Positions 1 through 12,047 of a DNA stretch of 64,000 nt are shown in pieces (position 1 is the stretch's first letter; every line of letters begins with the position of its first letter). The DNA is taken from assembly GCF_014529535.1 (NCBI RefSeq), contig NW_023503493.1:22290001-22354000 (forward strand). Direction: 5' to 3'. The position numbers and the translations under genes were made by a program. The notes beneath the pieces are model-generated. The model made no database searches. It saw only the letters and a list, made by a program, of their open reading frames with translations, and was not told the origin of the DNA. Origin of the DNA: Bradysia coprophila (taxonomy: Eukaryota; Arthropoda; Insecta; Diptera; Sciaridae).

Positions 1-541
1 ATCGGCTAATACCAATTAACCTTAGGAACTTATATTCGAAAATTTCAATCGAAATTGGAGGCTTGCAATTAAAGGGTTCTGCGAAACTTACCCATAACAA
101 AAAAAGTGGACGATCGCATCATATGGAAATAAAACCCCATGACTGTTTGTTCTATTGCAAGCTAGTAGCATAGTGCCTACTGAATTTTCCATAACAATAA
201 GTGACTCAAGTAAGCTTTCAGCAGGATTTCTTAGATAAAAATCCGCTGAACGTATTCTGCAAAGATCCCATCAGAAGGTGTCGGACAAAATATATATTTA
301 AAAAAAATGTTGTGCACCACCGTGAAACAGTTCGAACCTAAAGCCTCTGATAATCAAATTGGTATGTGCAAATATTGATTGCAATCTTTAGTCTATAGAC
401 TACTAAACTTTCGAACAATACCATACACACCCTATGTGGTTCGATAAATATCAATTTTCGTTGCCCGAAGTCGAGTAAACTCGGTACACTTCAAAAAACA
501 TGAAGCACCGATTTTGTACTTTTCGAACAGACACTTACAGT
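1..541. other. Unassigned non-coding DNA
   Basis: AT-rich sequence with no open frame that looks coding on either strand. I see no recognisable gene or repeat before the small transposon that starts at 542. Confidence 0.5.
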
Positions 542-725
542 CAATACCCTCTCTAGCAAACAAACTGCTTTTGTTAGGGTGGTGAAAGAATCAAGTCGCT
601 TTTGGAATTTACATTTAGATTACAGCGTAGTCAGTCAAAATGTAGAATAGTGTTTGTAGAATACAAAGAAATAAGGTGTGAATTTGACACAAGAGCTGAG
701 AATGTGTTTGTTGGAGAGAGTATTG
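542..725. mobile_element. MITE, CAATACCC family, copy 1
   Basis: A 184-bp element that begins CAATACCCTCTCTAGCAAAC and ends with the approximate inverse, GTTTGTTGGAGAGAGTATTG. It is flanked by the perfect 7-bp direct repeat TTACAGT (535-541 and 726-732), which is the expected target-site duplication. It has no coding capacity. The other family member in this window is at 56795-57196. A 7-bp duplication does not match the common hAT (8 bp) or Tc1/mariner (TA) types, so the superfamily is open; P-like or Dada-like are possibilities. Confidence 0.8.
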
Positions 726-2090
726 TTACAGTTCATGACAAATTCGTTAAATTTGTAAAATAGCGAAAATTTTAACTTGAAAAATTTGTATTTTTCTCCT
801 TATTTTTCCTTAATTTCAATTAACAATTTACTTATTTCTCCTTATTTTTGAGCTGAAACCTCCTTAATTCCTTAATAAGGAGTCCGGAATTAGAGTGAGA
901 CGCCTGTGTGAAATGTCTAACTAACGCAGCGTCCATTAACTGACGCAGCGTTGATTGTTGAATCAAACCAACTCACAACATTTTCTACAATGGAAGCGCT
1001 GAAATTTATTTTTGCTTTCAATATTTTATAAAATTCTGCGGGCCATTTATGGCGTGAATTGAGTGTCATGTTCGTCGTGTTGTTTGTATAAACCGTTCCG
1101 GATTGTAAAATCAATTTGAATTAAGCGCATGTAATGCAGGCAAGTACGCAGGTAATGATAAAACGATGAATCTAAAAGAATAATTCATAGCGTTCTTGGC
1201 AGTCGTTATGGCTAGAGCACTAGAGCATCGAAGAGCTTGAATTAGTAACCCTTAACTCGCATTCGTAGAAGATCCAACAATTTCAGCATGAAATGTTTCT
1301 TATAACTTCTATTAACAATCGATAAAGTAACGGATGTTTCAATTGAAACACACATTTTCTTCCATCTTATCTGGTTTAAAAAATAATGTAGAATCTACGT
1401 CGTGTATACCCATACTAGAATGTATTCCACCTTTGACTAGATTCATCTGTTATCGTCAACGGTATAGAAATAGTTATTTTCCTAACGCATGCTAAAAAAA
1501 ACATTTTAGCGAATGAGAGGTTTCCAGCACGATCGTAAATACTTAACTTGATTTTCAAGAGTCAAATATGTGTTCTACCCTCATTTGGGAAGTAGAACAC
1601 ACATTAGACTCTACGGAACGCATACTTAGTGAGTTATTAGTGAGTTGAATCTGCTGTCATTTATGAATGATCCCTCAAAGGAAGTATAAAAGATCGGGTG
1701 TCAAAGCAACGCACCTCAAGCATGAGTGGTACTCTAAATAGGGTCTGAAACTGAAACTGTCATTAATAGCACTTTTGCTTCAAGTGAATTGGTCAAAGTG
1801 TAGTGGAACATTTGCCGTTTGTGACAGTTTAAATTTATGACTTAAGGGAAATGATGGACCGTAATTTAAACAAGGCATCAGAACAGTCGGAGCGTTTGCT
1901 GCGACTTAGCCCCGTACAACCCGCAATCCTATTTCGTCCGCAACCATAATACGTCCGTAGCCCTAATAAGCCCGGAACCCTAATACGTCTACAACCCTCT
2001 AATGCGTATGTTACCAAAATGCAAGTCAAGTTGGGAATTGTCAAATTTACTGAAAGTGTTCATTTTTAAAATTGCGCATAGCGCAATTAC
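726..2090. other. Unassigned non-coding DNA with a degenerate pyrimidine-rich repeat
   Basis: No convincing gene. From about 1905 to 2010 a degenerate short tandem motif of the type CCCTAATACGTCC(G/A)CAA recurs four to five times. The small open frames here have no family resemblance. Confidence 0.4.
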
Positions 2091-2181
2091 GAAAGCCCGT
2101 ACGAAGTACCTCTCAAATAAAACCAACAATTTTCGACATTATTTTAGAAACCCAAAATTTTTTGCCAACTTTCCATTGGGT

Positions 2182-2575
2182 ATTCAATTACCTCTCAAAT
2201 GAAACAAAAACTAGCAAAATCGGTTGAGATTTGCTCGATTTATGTGGAAAAAGCACTTAGGGCCGAGTAGCGGCCTTAGTGCAAGGGCCCAAATTTGAAC
2301 TTTTTTTTGCCATCATTCTATTCGGCATTCAATTATCTCTCAAATGAAACAAAAACTAGCAAAATTGGATGAGATTTACTCGATTTATGTGCAAAAAACA
2401 CTTAGGGCGAGTGGCGGCCTTAGTCCAAGGGCCCAAATTTGAAACTTTTTTCGCCACGTTCTTTTCGGTATTCAACTACCTTCCATAAAAAACTAAATCT
2501 AGCAAAATCGGATGAGATTTACTCGATTTATGTGCAAAAAACACTTAGGGCCGAGTAACGACCTTTGAGCCCTCC
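2182..2575. repeat. Tandem array, ~145-bp unit, about 2.7 copies
   Basis: Units start at about 2182, 2327 and 2470. Each has ATTCAATTA, then AAACTAGCAAAAT, then GATTTACTCGATTTATGTG and a conserved CACTTAGGGCCGAGT block. The third unit is truncated before 2580. The array lies inside the inverted-repeat element. Confidence 0.8.
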
Positions 2576-2846
2576 CAACAAGCCCACGTTACATCTTACC
2601 CAAAAACAATGTTCAGCAACTTTGTTCTACTCGTCAATACCTTTCATTTGATATATCACAAGCAGCTATTGCGTGCGTATTTCGGTAGATATCGTCGAAA
2701 GACTGAAAAACACCTATAGGGCCCTAGCTCTGGAGGGGCCGACCCTACCATGCCCATTTTCGAACTTGACCTTACTTTTGTCGATACCAATCGGGGAAAA
2801 AAAGAATTTTGAAAAAAGGTTGTGATTTACTCTAGCTAGAGGGGTC

Positions 2847-2868
2847 ACGGACGGACGGACGGACGGAC
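2847..2868. repeat. ACGG microsatellite
   Basis: About five perfect tandem copies of the tetranucleotide ACGG lie inside the inverted-repeat element at 2091-2999. Confidence 0.9.
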
Positions 2869-2999
2869 ATTTTTTTTATTGCGGATTCGTCATCTATGAA
2901 CATAACCAAATGCTTTGCCCTTACTGTCTGCTTCCAATTCGACGTGTTACAAACGGCATATTAATCTTATAAGCCCCCAGTACTTCGTACGGGGCTTAA

Positions 3000-3680
3000 A
3001 AAAAAAATTGTTCATCCCTGCCGTTCCGTCGCGTCGGCTCTAACTGGCTTTGCAGGTCTGACGAGCAGAATGAATTTGAAATAAACAAGATGTGATCTTA
3101 TGTTAAGGACGTTTTCGTTATTTTTCGTGTCAAAAGACTAGAAAGTTCATAATATAGCCCTTCGAGTAAAAAATATTTTATTTCCACAAACTTTAAAATT
3201 ATTGTCTCACAGAAGTAAAACGATGAACAAGAGTCACGAAGTGAAATTCGTGCCGACACGCAAAACAAGCGACAACCATGTATCAAGTGGAGATCATTTG
3301 TTGCACATGTGCATCGAGTATATAAGTCGAAGATCATCGAAGATCATTGGCGACCTCTCTATATTTAGTTTATCAAAATCGTGTTACAAAGGTGATTGTA
3401 GTAATAACAAATAGCGTCACTTAGTCTCAATATTTATCTAATTATGTAGTTTATGCGCAACTACCTACTCGTTTGAATTGGGCAAGACACGAAAAAAAGA
3501 AAAAGAACCAAAATTCACTTCTTATGCTGAACAGATTTCTTCTCTTTTTCTTTTTTTGATGAAACCAAAAAATGTTATTTACACAACAAAACAAATTAGT
3601 TTGTGTGGTATACACCACACTGAAAATTAAATTTATGGTGGCAAACAATTACCGAATTTTCATTTCATCAAAAATAGAAG
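3000..3680. other. Intergenic DNA upstream of transporter A
   Basis: No gene seen. Overlapping short open frames on both strands (3098-3414) and a poly-purine/pyrimidine stretch around 3480-3560 look like chance. Confidence 0.4.
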
Positions 3681-3683
3681 ATA

Positions 3684-3722
3684 TATAAATTCGTGTTGTT
3701 ACTATTGTCGAAGAATTTAGTC
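3684..3722 (+). promoter_or_regulatory. Candidate core promoter of transporter A
   Basis: TATAAA at 3684-3689 is followed about 35 bp later by TTAGTC (3717-3722), close to the arthropod initiator. It lies about 120 bp upstream of the chosen ATG. Spacing and motifs fit, but both are short and the region is AT-rich, so this is tentative. Confidence 0.35.
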
Positions 3723-3836
3723 GTTTTTTGTTCATTGCGACGAGCGGTCAATTAAAATAATTAATTATTTTGGTCGGCACACTTTCGTTCAAATTTCAAA
3801 ATTCACTGAACTTTTTTTATTTCCTGTGATACGAAA

Positions 3837-6800
3837 ATGGCAGTTGCTACCTCTGTTCCTGATAGTACGAGTGAAATTAAGTTTGAACGTGTTAAATTTC
3901 AATATTTGGCCGTTCTTTGTGGTAATACTTCTTTTTGAATTAAATGCAAAGTTTGGAGTTGAATGTAGTGAAAGTGATAAAATCCTTTCCGCCTTTTGAT
4001 TGAAAAATTACAAAAATATTGAGTGAGATCATCTTTTCATTCTTCCCGTTTCTGGTTTTGTTTTATGTGATAAATTTATTGCAGCGAAGCAAATGAATCG
4101 AATTTTTGCATTAAATCAGCAACGCGTGTGTAAAACTTTCTTCACATGCCAAAATTAAAAGATTTATTTTTAGTTCTAATTTTCAACCAAGTCAAATCAA
4201 TGATTCATTTTCTTTACATGCTTCTGCACCGAAAACCGTTTCTTTCATCTATGATGTTTTTTTGTCGGTGCCCTCAGCATGTAATAGTTATTTGTGTATC
4301 TGTTTTGGACGATTGTTTTTAGGCAATTTCGCTTGTTGTAGCCCGAACGAAGTGAGGGCTACATGCGAAAGTGCCTAAAACCAATCGTCCAAAACAGATA
4401 CTCAAAAAAATTTTCATGTAAGGGGTCGAAAACCTGAGAAAAATATCGAAACTCCCTCATTTTCGGCCCCGACACATGAAAAAAATTGTACGTATCTCGG
4501 ACAAAAAATTAAAAGTCACGTTTTCGCTTGGTCATTGTCCTCGGCTCTCATCGGACCAACAAAATTCATGCGAAAAATCGACTTTTAAACTTTTCCGTCC
4601 TTGTGACGTAAGTATTAATTTTAAAGACAAATATTACTATTGAGATTGTTACTTCTTCTTTTACACGGAAAAATATAAAATACCGATATAGGACGAGTAC
4701 GACTTACGTGTTAGACTCAAATACTACATCTCGTTACGATCAATCCACATCAAAGTCGTTAAATTGTACGTCCTACTCGCAAAATATACAAAAGAGTCAT
4801 CCATTAGTCTTGCCATTGCCATTCGAAGAACTTAAATATAAATTGTGCGTAAGAGATATAGTATTGGAGTCTCACACGTAAATCGTACTCGTCCTTTCGT
4901 ACATCGGTATTTTAGTTTTTTCGGTGCAAGTATATTTTATGGATGTACTTCAAATCTTTTACTTCATTAGTTTTAGCATACATAAGATTAAGCCAGCTCA
5001 TTGCCTATTTATGGCTTCCCTCTTATGACAACAGATGAAAAACAGCTTGAGATTTTCACCGAAAAGGAATGGAGTGTCACTGTGTCAATTATATGATCAA
5101 GTAAACTCGAAATAAATCTTCATCGCCCATTTAGATCAATTTTCAAGATATCTTCTGATGAACATTCTTAAGGACACTGTCCTACAAAAGCGAACTGCGT
5201 GATAATAAGATTTAATAAAATGAATCAGTCTAATGAGCAATGAACATGGCTTAATCACCTCCGATTTATTGACCTGTAATTAGTGTATTGTGAATGTTCT
5301 AGAAACGTAAAACTGTTCGTTCGATATAAAAAGGTGAAGAAAAAATTTACTTATCCGCAGAACTGTAAATGGATATCGGGTGTCGGGGTAGGGTAAAATA
5401 TTCAGATGATTCCATTAGTTCGTTTATCAGAAACCTGCAGCGAAGAACTACTTGACTTAAATAAGTTTGAAAAAAAAATCACATTTGAAGTTATCAGAAA
5501 CTTCTTCTGAGTCATGACCTTCACGGTGAAAAAGGTGAACACTAAGAAAATTGTTTCTCACATTGCAAAATTTTGTGCAATTGATCTTTATAAAAAAAAT
5601 TTAAAGTAATATCTCATAAACATCACAACACGATCATGATCATGAACATGATCTTGGGGCCAGGTCGTTTTCAAAAATAGAAACACAACCAAATGTAACA
5701 AAAATCAACTGCACAATGCTCGTTTTCGAAATGATTTAAAAAATTCTTATCTTATGCAGCTAATTGCATGTGCGCTTTAATGTAAGGAATGAGCATTCGA
5801 AGCATTAGAGCTAAACTATTCATTGAAAGATATGAAACAATTGGATGAATGTGTAATGCAAGTTTTAAGAATTAGAATTAAATTCTACGCATTTTTGCTA
5901 TTATTAGTGCTCTTTGTCCACCGCGTGTTGAGGCAGTCTACTAGTTTGTAAACAAGTTATTAATTATGCATGCGGCACTGTTGCAACTAGATAATGAGCT
6001 TACCACGGATTTTTACTAAAGTTATTTGCAGTCTACAGTCTGCAATATGTAGGCAACATTACAACTATTTTACCTAATCTTTCGTCTTAACTTTAATTGA
6101 AAACAGCTTAATCATCCTCATTGAGTGTGGATGACACACATATTTCTATTTGAATAGAAAAGTAACTATTGCACCATTAGCTCTGAAAAATTAAACTTCA
6201 GTTGTATCTTCACGTTAAAAATAAACCAAAAAAAAATCTTTTTCATCTTATCATTTTCTGCATGTAAAGCAACATAAATAAGAGACACTTATGGGTTAAC
6301 ATAAGATATGTTCACAGCATCCATTTTAGATTGGATTTCATTGTTTTTAACCTACTTTTATGTAGTTCATCAAGCTTATGATACATGCAATGTGTGTTTG
6401 CAGTTCTGGAAACCATTTATTTTCTTTTGGTTATCTTTTGAATGAAGTTGCTCGATTAACCGATCTTTGTAGAGCAATTGTAATATTATTGCGGAAGCTC
6501 TGAATCTTATCGGTTCGCTTTATAATACGTTTGATAACTTGTGACGTAAAATAACAGTTGCAAGTTATACTATGTGTAACATGCAAAATTGGTCATGATC
6601 GTAGTTAATTTATTTAACACAGATACCAAATGTCAAGTGGAATGCGTGGAACGCGAGTGCTTGGAGAAACAGCGACTGCTACGTAATTGACATCTGATTG
6701 ATTTTTTGTTGATTTGTTGGTTTTGTCGAGTGCTTTTCAATTTTAACATTTTCTTTCGCTTTGGTGTAACAAGGACTGAAATAGCTTCTAGTTTTGTGTT

Positions 6801-9800
6801 AAAATTGTTTCATCATTCCGAGGCATAAGTGGTTTGAAGTGTGGCCAAGCTAATTCACTGACCGATAACAGCATGGTTGCCTCACCTTTTTAAGTACAAT
6901 CTTCAAAACAACCTTCAAAAGAAATCTTTTCCTATTTGATTTTCCACATAAACTACATAGTTTTCTGAAACTTTGCCTAAATCTTTTGCCGATCCCAAAA
7001 TGCATTCCAATTTGCTGTAAAGATCTTCGCATCATCAATTAAATACAACAGTCGATTGAATTGACGATTCAAAGGCTTGCGTAGCATAAATTTCCTGAAA
7101 ATAACTCCAAGAATGAAAACATTGTTTTTTGTTTTCGATTTGTTGATTTTAAGAGCACTTTCCTTATTCGAAATTTATAAAAATTATCAATTGAAGCATC
7201 TTGTAAACAATGTATTGAATCGAATAAATGAAACAATTTCGGAAATATTGAGAGCTCTGGTTTAATAGGTAGGCAAAAACATTTTCACAAAAAAATCTAA
7301 TGAGACAATGAAAACCGTTTGACGTTTGTTGATTGCGGATGTGAATGCGTACGAGCAGTGTATTTTTAGATTGACGAATTTTCAGGATTGAATTATGAAT
7401 TAAAAGTTGTGACGAATTAATGGAAAATTATTAATTTAGATACTTTGCCTACTGTATTATCAAATTAATTAAATTTTTCTTTAAAAAAAGACAAGAACGG
7501 AATTAGTTCTGTACGGAAACAAATCACTCAAACACAAAGCAAAATTCACGATTTAACGGCCAAATTAGGGCTTATTATATACGAACACATCTGAAACCTA
7601 TAAAATTTAGATGACTTTGAAACAATTTTAACACAAAACTAGAAGCTGTTTCAGTCCTTGTTACACCAAAGCGAAAGAAAATATTAAAATTGAAAAGCAC
7701 TCGACAAAACCAACAAATCAACAAAAAATCAATCAGATGTCAATTGCGTAGCAGTCGCTGTTTCTCCACGCACTCGCGTTCCACGCATTCCACATGACAT
7801 TTGGTATCTGTGTTAAATAAATTAACTACGATCATGACCAATTTTGCATGTTACAAATAGTATCTCAAGATTATATCGGTTTTTTGATGGTACCGCAAAT
7901 CATTTAAAGCGGGTCAATTTTTCCTGTGCCACTTAATCTTATTGCATTTTTGCTGACTTTTTGCCAGCGTCTACGTACATTTTCGACCAAAATTTCTGTC
8001 GATTTTCCACCAAAACCGCGCATACATATATTCACCATTTTCTATTTAAATGCACAATTTTCATTACAGCAAACATAATAGCTTTAAGTCATGGCTCGGC
8101 AATTGGATGGCTCAGCCCTGCCCTACCGATTTTACAATCAAAAAATTCTCCACTTGAAACTGGAGCAGCCACTTTAAGTGAATCTTCATGGTAGGTTTTA
8201 TTAGTTCAGTAAATATTTGAATTTTGCGTTCATCCACTAATCGTTCCAAGTCTACTTTTAGACTTTTGCTTAAAAATTTACGAAGTTTAGAAGTTGAATT
8301 CGCAAGTTCACGTTCAAATAAAACCATTTTCAAAAAAAACTTCCTAATTTTCGTCCTTTCGTTACCGCCCTGCTACAATGTTTTATTCTATCAACAATCT
8401 TATGATTTACAACTTCTTTTGTCATTTATCTTAAATCTTTTACTTCATTTCTATCAACCTTTTAACAGAATTGAAAATATTAAACTGAAAGAAATCTTAA
8501 ATTTAGGATCGGATCATCGTTTTCCATTGGATCAATTTTAGGTAACTGCATATTCGCATTGATGGCTTACTATATTGGCCGGAAAAAGACAATGTGTTGC
8601 CTAGCCTTTCCGAATTTGGTAAATTAAATTTGAAGGAAATTACCTCTTTTTTGTTACACCCTGTGTCTTTCAGATATTCTGGTTATTCGTTATGTTTGGA
8701 AATCGTGTCTATCATCTGTACATTGGCAGAATATTAGCTGGTATGACCGGTGGTGGTATGTACGTTTGTATTCCTCTGTTCGTCGCAGAAATCGCCCATT
8801 CAAGGTTAGTTTTGTATGACTGATCCCCAAAGTACAGTTTTAATAATTGAGCTCATTATGCAGTATTAGGGGCTCGTTAGGAAGTTTAATGATGGTGATT
8901 TGCTGCACTGGCATATTACTCGGTTATACCGCTGGAGCATTCATCAGTTATCAAATTATACCATATGTGTTTATAGCATTGCCCATTATTTTTCTGGCTA
9001 CATTCATCTTCTTCCCAGAGACGCCACAGTTTCTGCTAATAAAGAACGATTTTTTGGTACGTAAATCCCATTTGAATAGGTATGAAGTGCATTGTTAAAA
9101 GTCTTCCAATTTTCTTTTAGTCGGCCGAAAAATCTCTCCGTTTTTATGTCAACAATCAGAGTACTTCGAAGCAGAATTCGGCCTTAATTCAGTCAGAGCT
9201 TGAAAACATTCAAAATTTTATAACAAAAGAGCGGGAAGAAAAGCTCACGCGAAACATTTTCAATATTTTGTGTAAGATTTCGTACCAGATGAGTTTATAC
9301 AGACTGTTTCGCTTCAGCTGTTTTACTAGTGGAAGTTTCAACTGAGTAATTCTATTTAGAGTCTCATTTACGGTTCCCAAATGGTAACACCGCTGAAACA
9401 AAACGCTGTTCGAACTGCCCACTCTATGTAAATTATAAATGTATTAACATCTTCCAGTCACAGCAGCAGCTATAAAAGCGATAGTAATAGGCCTCTGTCT
9501 TACTGTTGTTAGCTTATGTAGTGGATGTTTTGTCATGATCAGCTATGCCGCAACAATATTTCGTGACTCGGGATCAGGTAAATTTAGCGCCTTGTTAAGC
9601 ACAACGTGACGTTTTAAATGAAACAATCTATTCAAAATCATAGACCTTGATCCCAACTCGTGTACAATGATTGTTGGTGTCATCCAAGTGCTGGGAGTTT
9701 ATACATCGTCAATATTAGTGGATCGCATCGGTCGTAAAATCCTATTAATTGCATCGGCTTCGGGTGCTTCACTATCGTTAGCTGCTTTGGGAACGTTTTC

Positions 9801-10275
9801 TTACTTAAGTACTCATGACATAGACTTGACCCGGTTCAATTGGATACCATTGCTGGCGTTTTCGGTGTATGTTTTCGTAACTAGCATTGGAATAGTGTAA
9901 GTTAGTTAGAGTACCATTATAGGCGAAGAAACTAATTTTTTTGTGATTTTTTTATTGAACAACAGACCATTGCCATTTATTGTTCTTGCAGAAATCATTC
10001 CACATAAGGTAATGAATGAAAATGATTTACGGAACAAATGATGATTCAAGATTTCCCTTTTTCAGATTCGTGATGTGGGAACGACAATCTGTATGACATC
10101 GATAAGCGCTTTTGCATTTATCACAATGAAAACATTTCCGCCATTAGTTAGCACGTTGGGACTGTACTCTGTTATGTACATGTATTGCGGCGTTTGTGTA
10201 TTCGGCGTTATTTTCGGTGTGTTTATATTGACAGAGACCAAAGGAAAAAATTTGAATAAATTAGACGAAAATTAA
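3837..10275 (+). CDS. Tret1-like sugar transporter A (MFS, 12 TM)
   Basis: Predicted facilitated sugar carrier of the insect Tret1-like group in the plasma membrane, probably moving trehalose or glucose; the substrate is inferred from family only. Ten exons join in frame to 472 aa: 3837-3921, 8070-8190, 8507-8618, 8674-8804, 8864-9056, 9121-9271, 9458-9577, 9644-9896, 9966-10008 and 10066-10275. Motifs, with approximate residues: KFQYLAVLCG before TM1 (21-30), YIGRKK between TM2 and TM3 (about 92), GRILAG (about 123), FPETPQFLL (about 201), DRIGRKIL (about 323), VPLPFIVLAE (about 387) and TETKGKNL (about 459). Length and motifs match the family. The start was chosen because exon 1 aligns with the other two paralogues and leads directly into TM1. 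Intron 1 is 4.1 kb and contains a hairpin, a long-TIR element and a dispersed repeat. This copy has the most introns of the three and is the only one keeping the GRKK loop. Confidence 0.88.
4205..4612. repeat. Interspersed repeat with internal hairpin (copy 1)
   Basis: An inverted-orientation relative lies at 39042-39310. They share the GCTTCTGCACCGAAAACCG block, the TTTTAGGCAATTTCGC block and a block ending CCTTGTGACG. It sits in intron 1 of transporter A and has no coding capacity. Confidence 0.6.
4297..4400. repeat. Short palindrome (hairpin)
   Basis: Arms of about 36 bp (4297-4332 and 4365-4400), beginning TATCTGTTTTGGACGATTG on the left and inverted on the right. The tip is itself a small stem, GTAGCCC/GGGCTAC, around GAACGAAGTGA. 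It is one of several hairpins of this plan in the window. Confidence 0.8.
4951..5038 (+). repeat. ~100-bp dispersed repeat, copy 1
   Basis: Begins CAAATCTTTTACTTCATTAG and ends GACAACAGATGA, the two conserved ends of the family described in the findings. It lies in intron 1 of transporter A. Confidence 0.6.
6567..7863. mobile_element. 1.3-kb element with ~240-bp terminal inverted repeats
   Basis: Left arm 6567-6810 and right arm 7619-7863 are near-identical in inverted orientation, sharing for example GTAACATGCAAAATTGGTC and AAACAGCGACTGCTACG. The interior (6811-7618) is AT-rich. Two roughly 60-codon frames there show no transposase motif. It fits a non-autonomous foldback or long-TIR DNA element within intron 1 of transporter A. 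No target duplication was resolved. Confidence 0.75.
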
Positions 10276-10686
10276 TTCGAATTGTTGTTTATATTTATTA
10301 ATTGTCCTGAAATTTCGACGACATGAGTAAAGGTGGCTTCCTGAAGAAACGGTGACTTACTGAAAAAAACAACGAGAAGAAATGGTGACTTCCTGAAGAA
10401 ACGACGAGAAGAACCGGCCACTAGTCGATGCGAGAAAAAAAAAAAATTAACTCCTAAGTTACCGATACCGTTCCGGCGCCCGGCTCGCATTGCGGCCCTC
10501 AGCTTCTCTCCGGGGCAATGGGCCGAATCGCTCGGCGTGTTAAAACGCTGTTTATGTACAATGAAAATTCGTGAAATGATTACTTCCTTATGGTTGATAT
10601 TCAATACAGAAAGATTATTACAGCAAGACTATTTAACAACCAAAAACATACTGCCAAAAAGTCAAGAACGCAACTGTTCTAGTTGT
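10276..10686. other. 3' flank of transporter A
   Basis: Contains three imperfect copies of a CTTCCTGAAGAAACG motif (10336-10415) and a GC-richer stretch around 10470-10530. No gene seen and no clear AATAAA. Confidence 0.4.
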
Positions 10687-12047
10687 AGTCCAGCCCCTTG
10701 TGTCAATCCGCTCGCTTTAAGTTTTTCGATTTTTTTCTTTATGTGATTGAGGATGAAAAACTATGGAACTAATTTTTTTTCTGGAAAATGGAAAATCGCT
10801 TTTCCGGCCGGAAAAGCGGTTTATATGAAAAAAATTAAAAGTCAAATATCTACCGAACGCGATAACTTTTTTGAAAAATTCTTTTTTTCCTTGAAAGCCT
10901 GATTCAATACCAACATTTCGTGGAACAACTTTTTTTCTGTAAAATAAAATGGCGTCGATATAGGAATCTTCCCAAAAAATGACCCGGAAAATTCATAAAC
11001 TTTGAGTTCACCTCACACCGTCAATTCGAAACTGATTTCATGAGGGTTCTTTAGAAAGCTAGAATCAGTACCTTTCGAATGCTGCCCGGCGGGCTTCACG
11101 CCGTTTCCTGGATATCGAGATATAAGTCAGTATTTCCACGGTTCCTAGAACTGATATTTTCCAACATTCTTTGGTATTTATTTCTGAGCAAAATAGTGAC
11201 GCATGATTAATTTTTGCTGATGAATATTGAAGAATAGCCTGTCCACATCATTTTAGAATTGAATCCTAGTCACAAAACTAGCTCAGGATGTTGTGGATGC
11301 CATTCAATACCCAAATTTGTATAACTCGTCAGAGTAAACCCTATTTTTGCACTAAACTACTATCAATTCGACAATTTAACACCAGAAGTGTTTTAAATGG
11401 TGATAACTAACTGCACCATATACATTCCATTTGTCTTAAGCACCTTCCTGATGTTCCACCGTCTTTTCAACTCTAGAACCTAAAGATTTCTCGCATTTTT
11501 ATCGAATTTTTTTCATGTTTTTCTGGATTTATGTCATTATTGAGGTAATTAGAGGTCAGTTCCTATCAACTGATCATTCCTTATGGGTCCTTCAACTTCT
11601 AGGTTCTAGAAATCTGAAGTCTTTAGTATTACTTCTAGTTTTATCTGTATTTTATATTTTTTGAGGCAACTGATACACCTATCGCTGATTTCCAAAAACA
11701 TAAAGTTTTCGATCACCTTTTAATAACTCAGGATAACACAGGATAATGGTATAATTTCAGACTTCTAAGATTTCTAGAACCTAGAAGTTGGAGGACCCAT
11801 AAGGAATGATCAGTTGATAGGAACTGACCCCTCATTACCTCAATAATGACATAAATCCAGAAAAACATGAAAAAGTCCGATAAAAATGCGATAAATCTAT
11901 AGGTTCTAGAGCTTTCAAAGCGATTTTCCATTTTCCAGAAAAAAAATTAGTTCCATAGTTTTTCATGCTGAATCACATGAGATAAAGAAAAAATTCGAAA
12001 AACTTAAAGCGAGCGAGACGACTTTTTCTGACACAAGGGGCTGGACT
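10687..12047. mobile_element. 1.36-kb element with TIRs and nested inner inverted repeat
   Basis: Outer arms of about 110-120 bp start AGTCCAGCCCCTTGTGTCA (10687) and end with its inverse at 12047. They continue through AAACTATGGAACTAATTTTT and the inverse of GAAAATCGCTTT. An inner pair (about 11495-11610 and 11756-11895) is a second inverted repeat, containing ACTTCTAGGTTCTAGAAAT and its inverse. No coding sequence. A 3-bp TTG on both sides is too short to call a target duplication. Confidence 0.75.

Larger units (their letters stand above)
2091..2999. mobile_element. Non-autonomous TIR element with internal tandem array
   Basis: The ends are inverted copies of AAGCCC(C)GTACGAAGTAC (left about 2091-2108, right about 2981-2998). 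Inside are a tandem array with period about 145 bp (2182-2575), an ACGG tetranucleotide run (2847-2868) and no coding sequence. The outer ends resemble a terminal inverted repeat of about 17 bp. I could not fix a target duplication, so the exact limits are approximate. Confidence 0.55.

Noticed and set aside
10687-10705. 3-bp TTG flanks as a target duplication for the 1.36-kb element
   Set aside because: Three bases can match by chance and depend on whether one outer T is included in the TIR.
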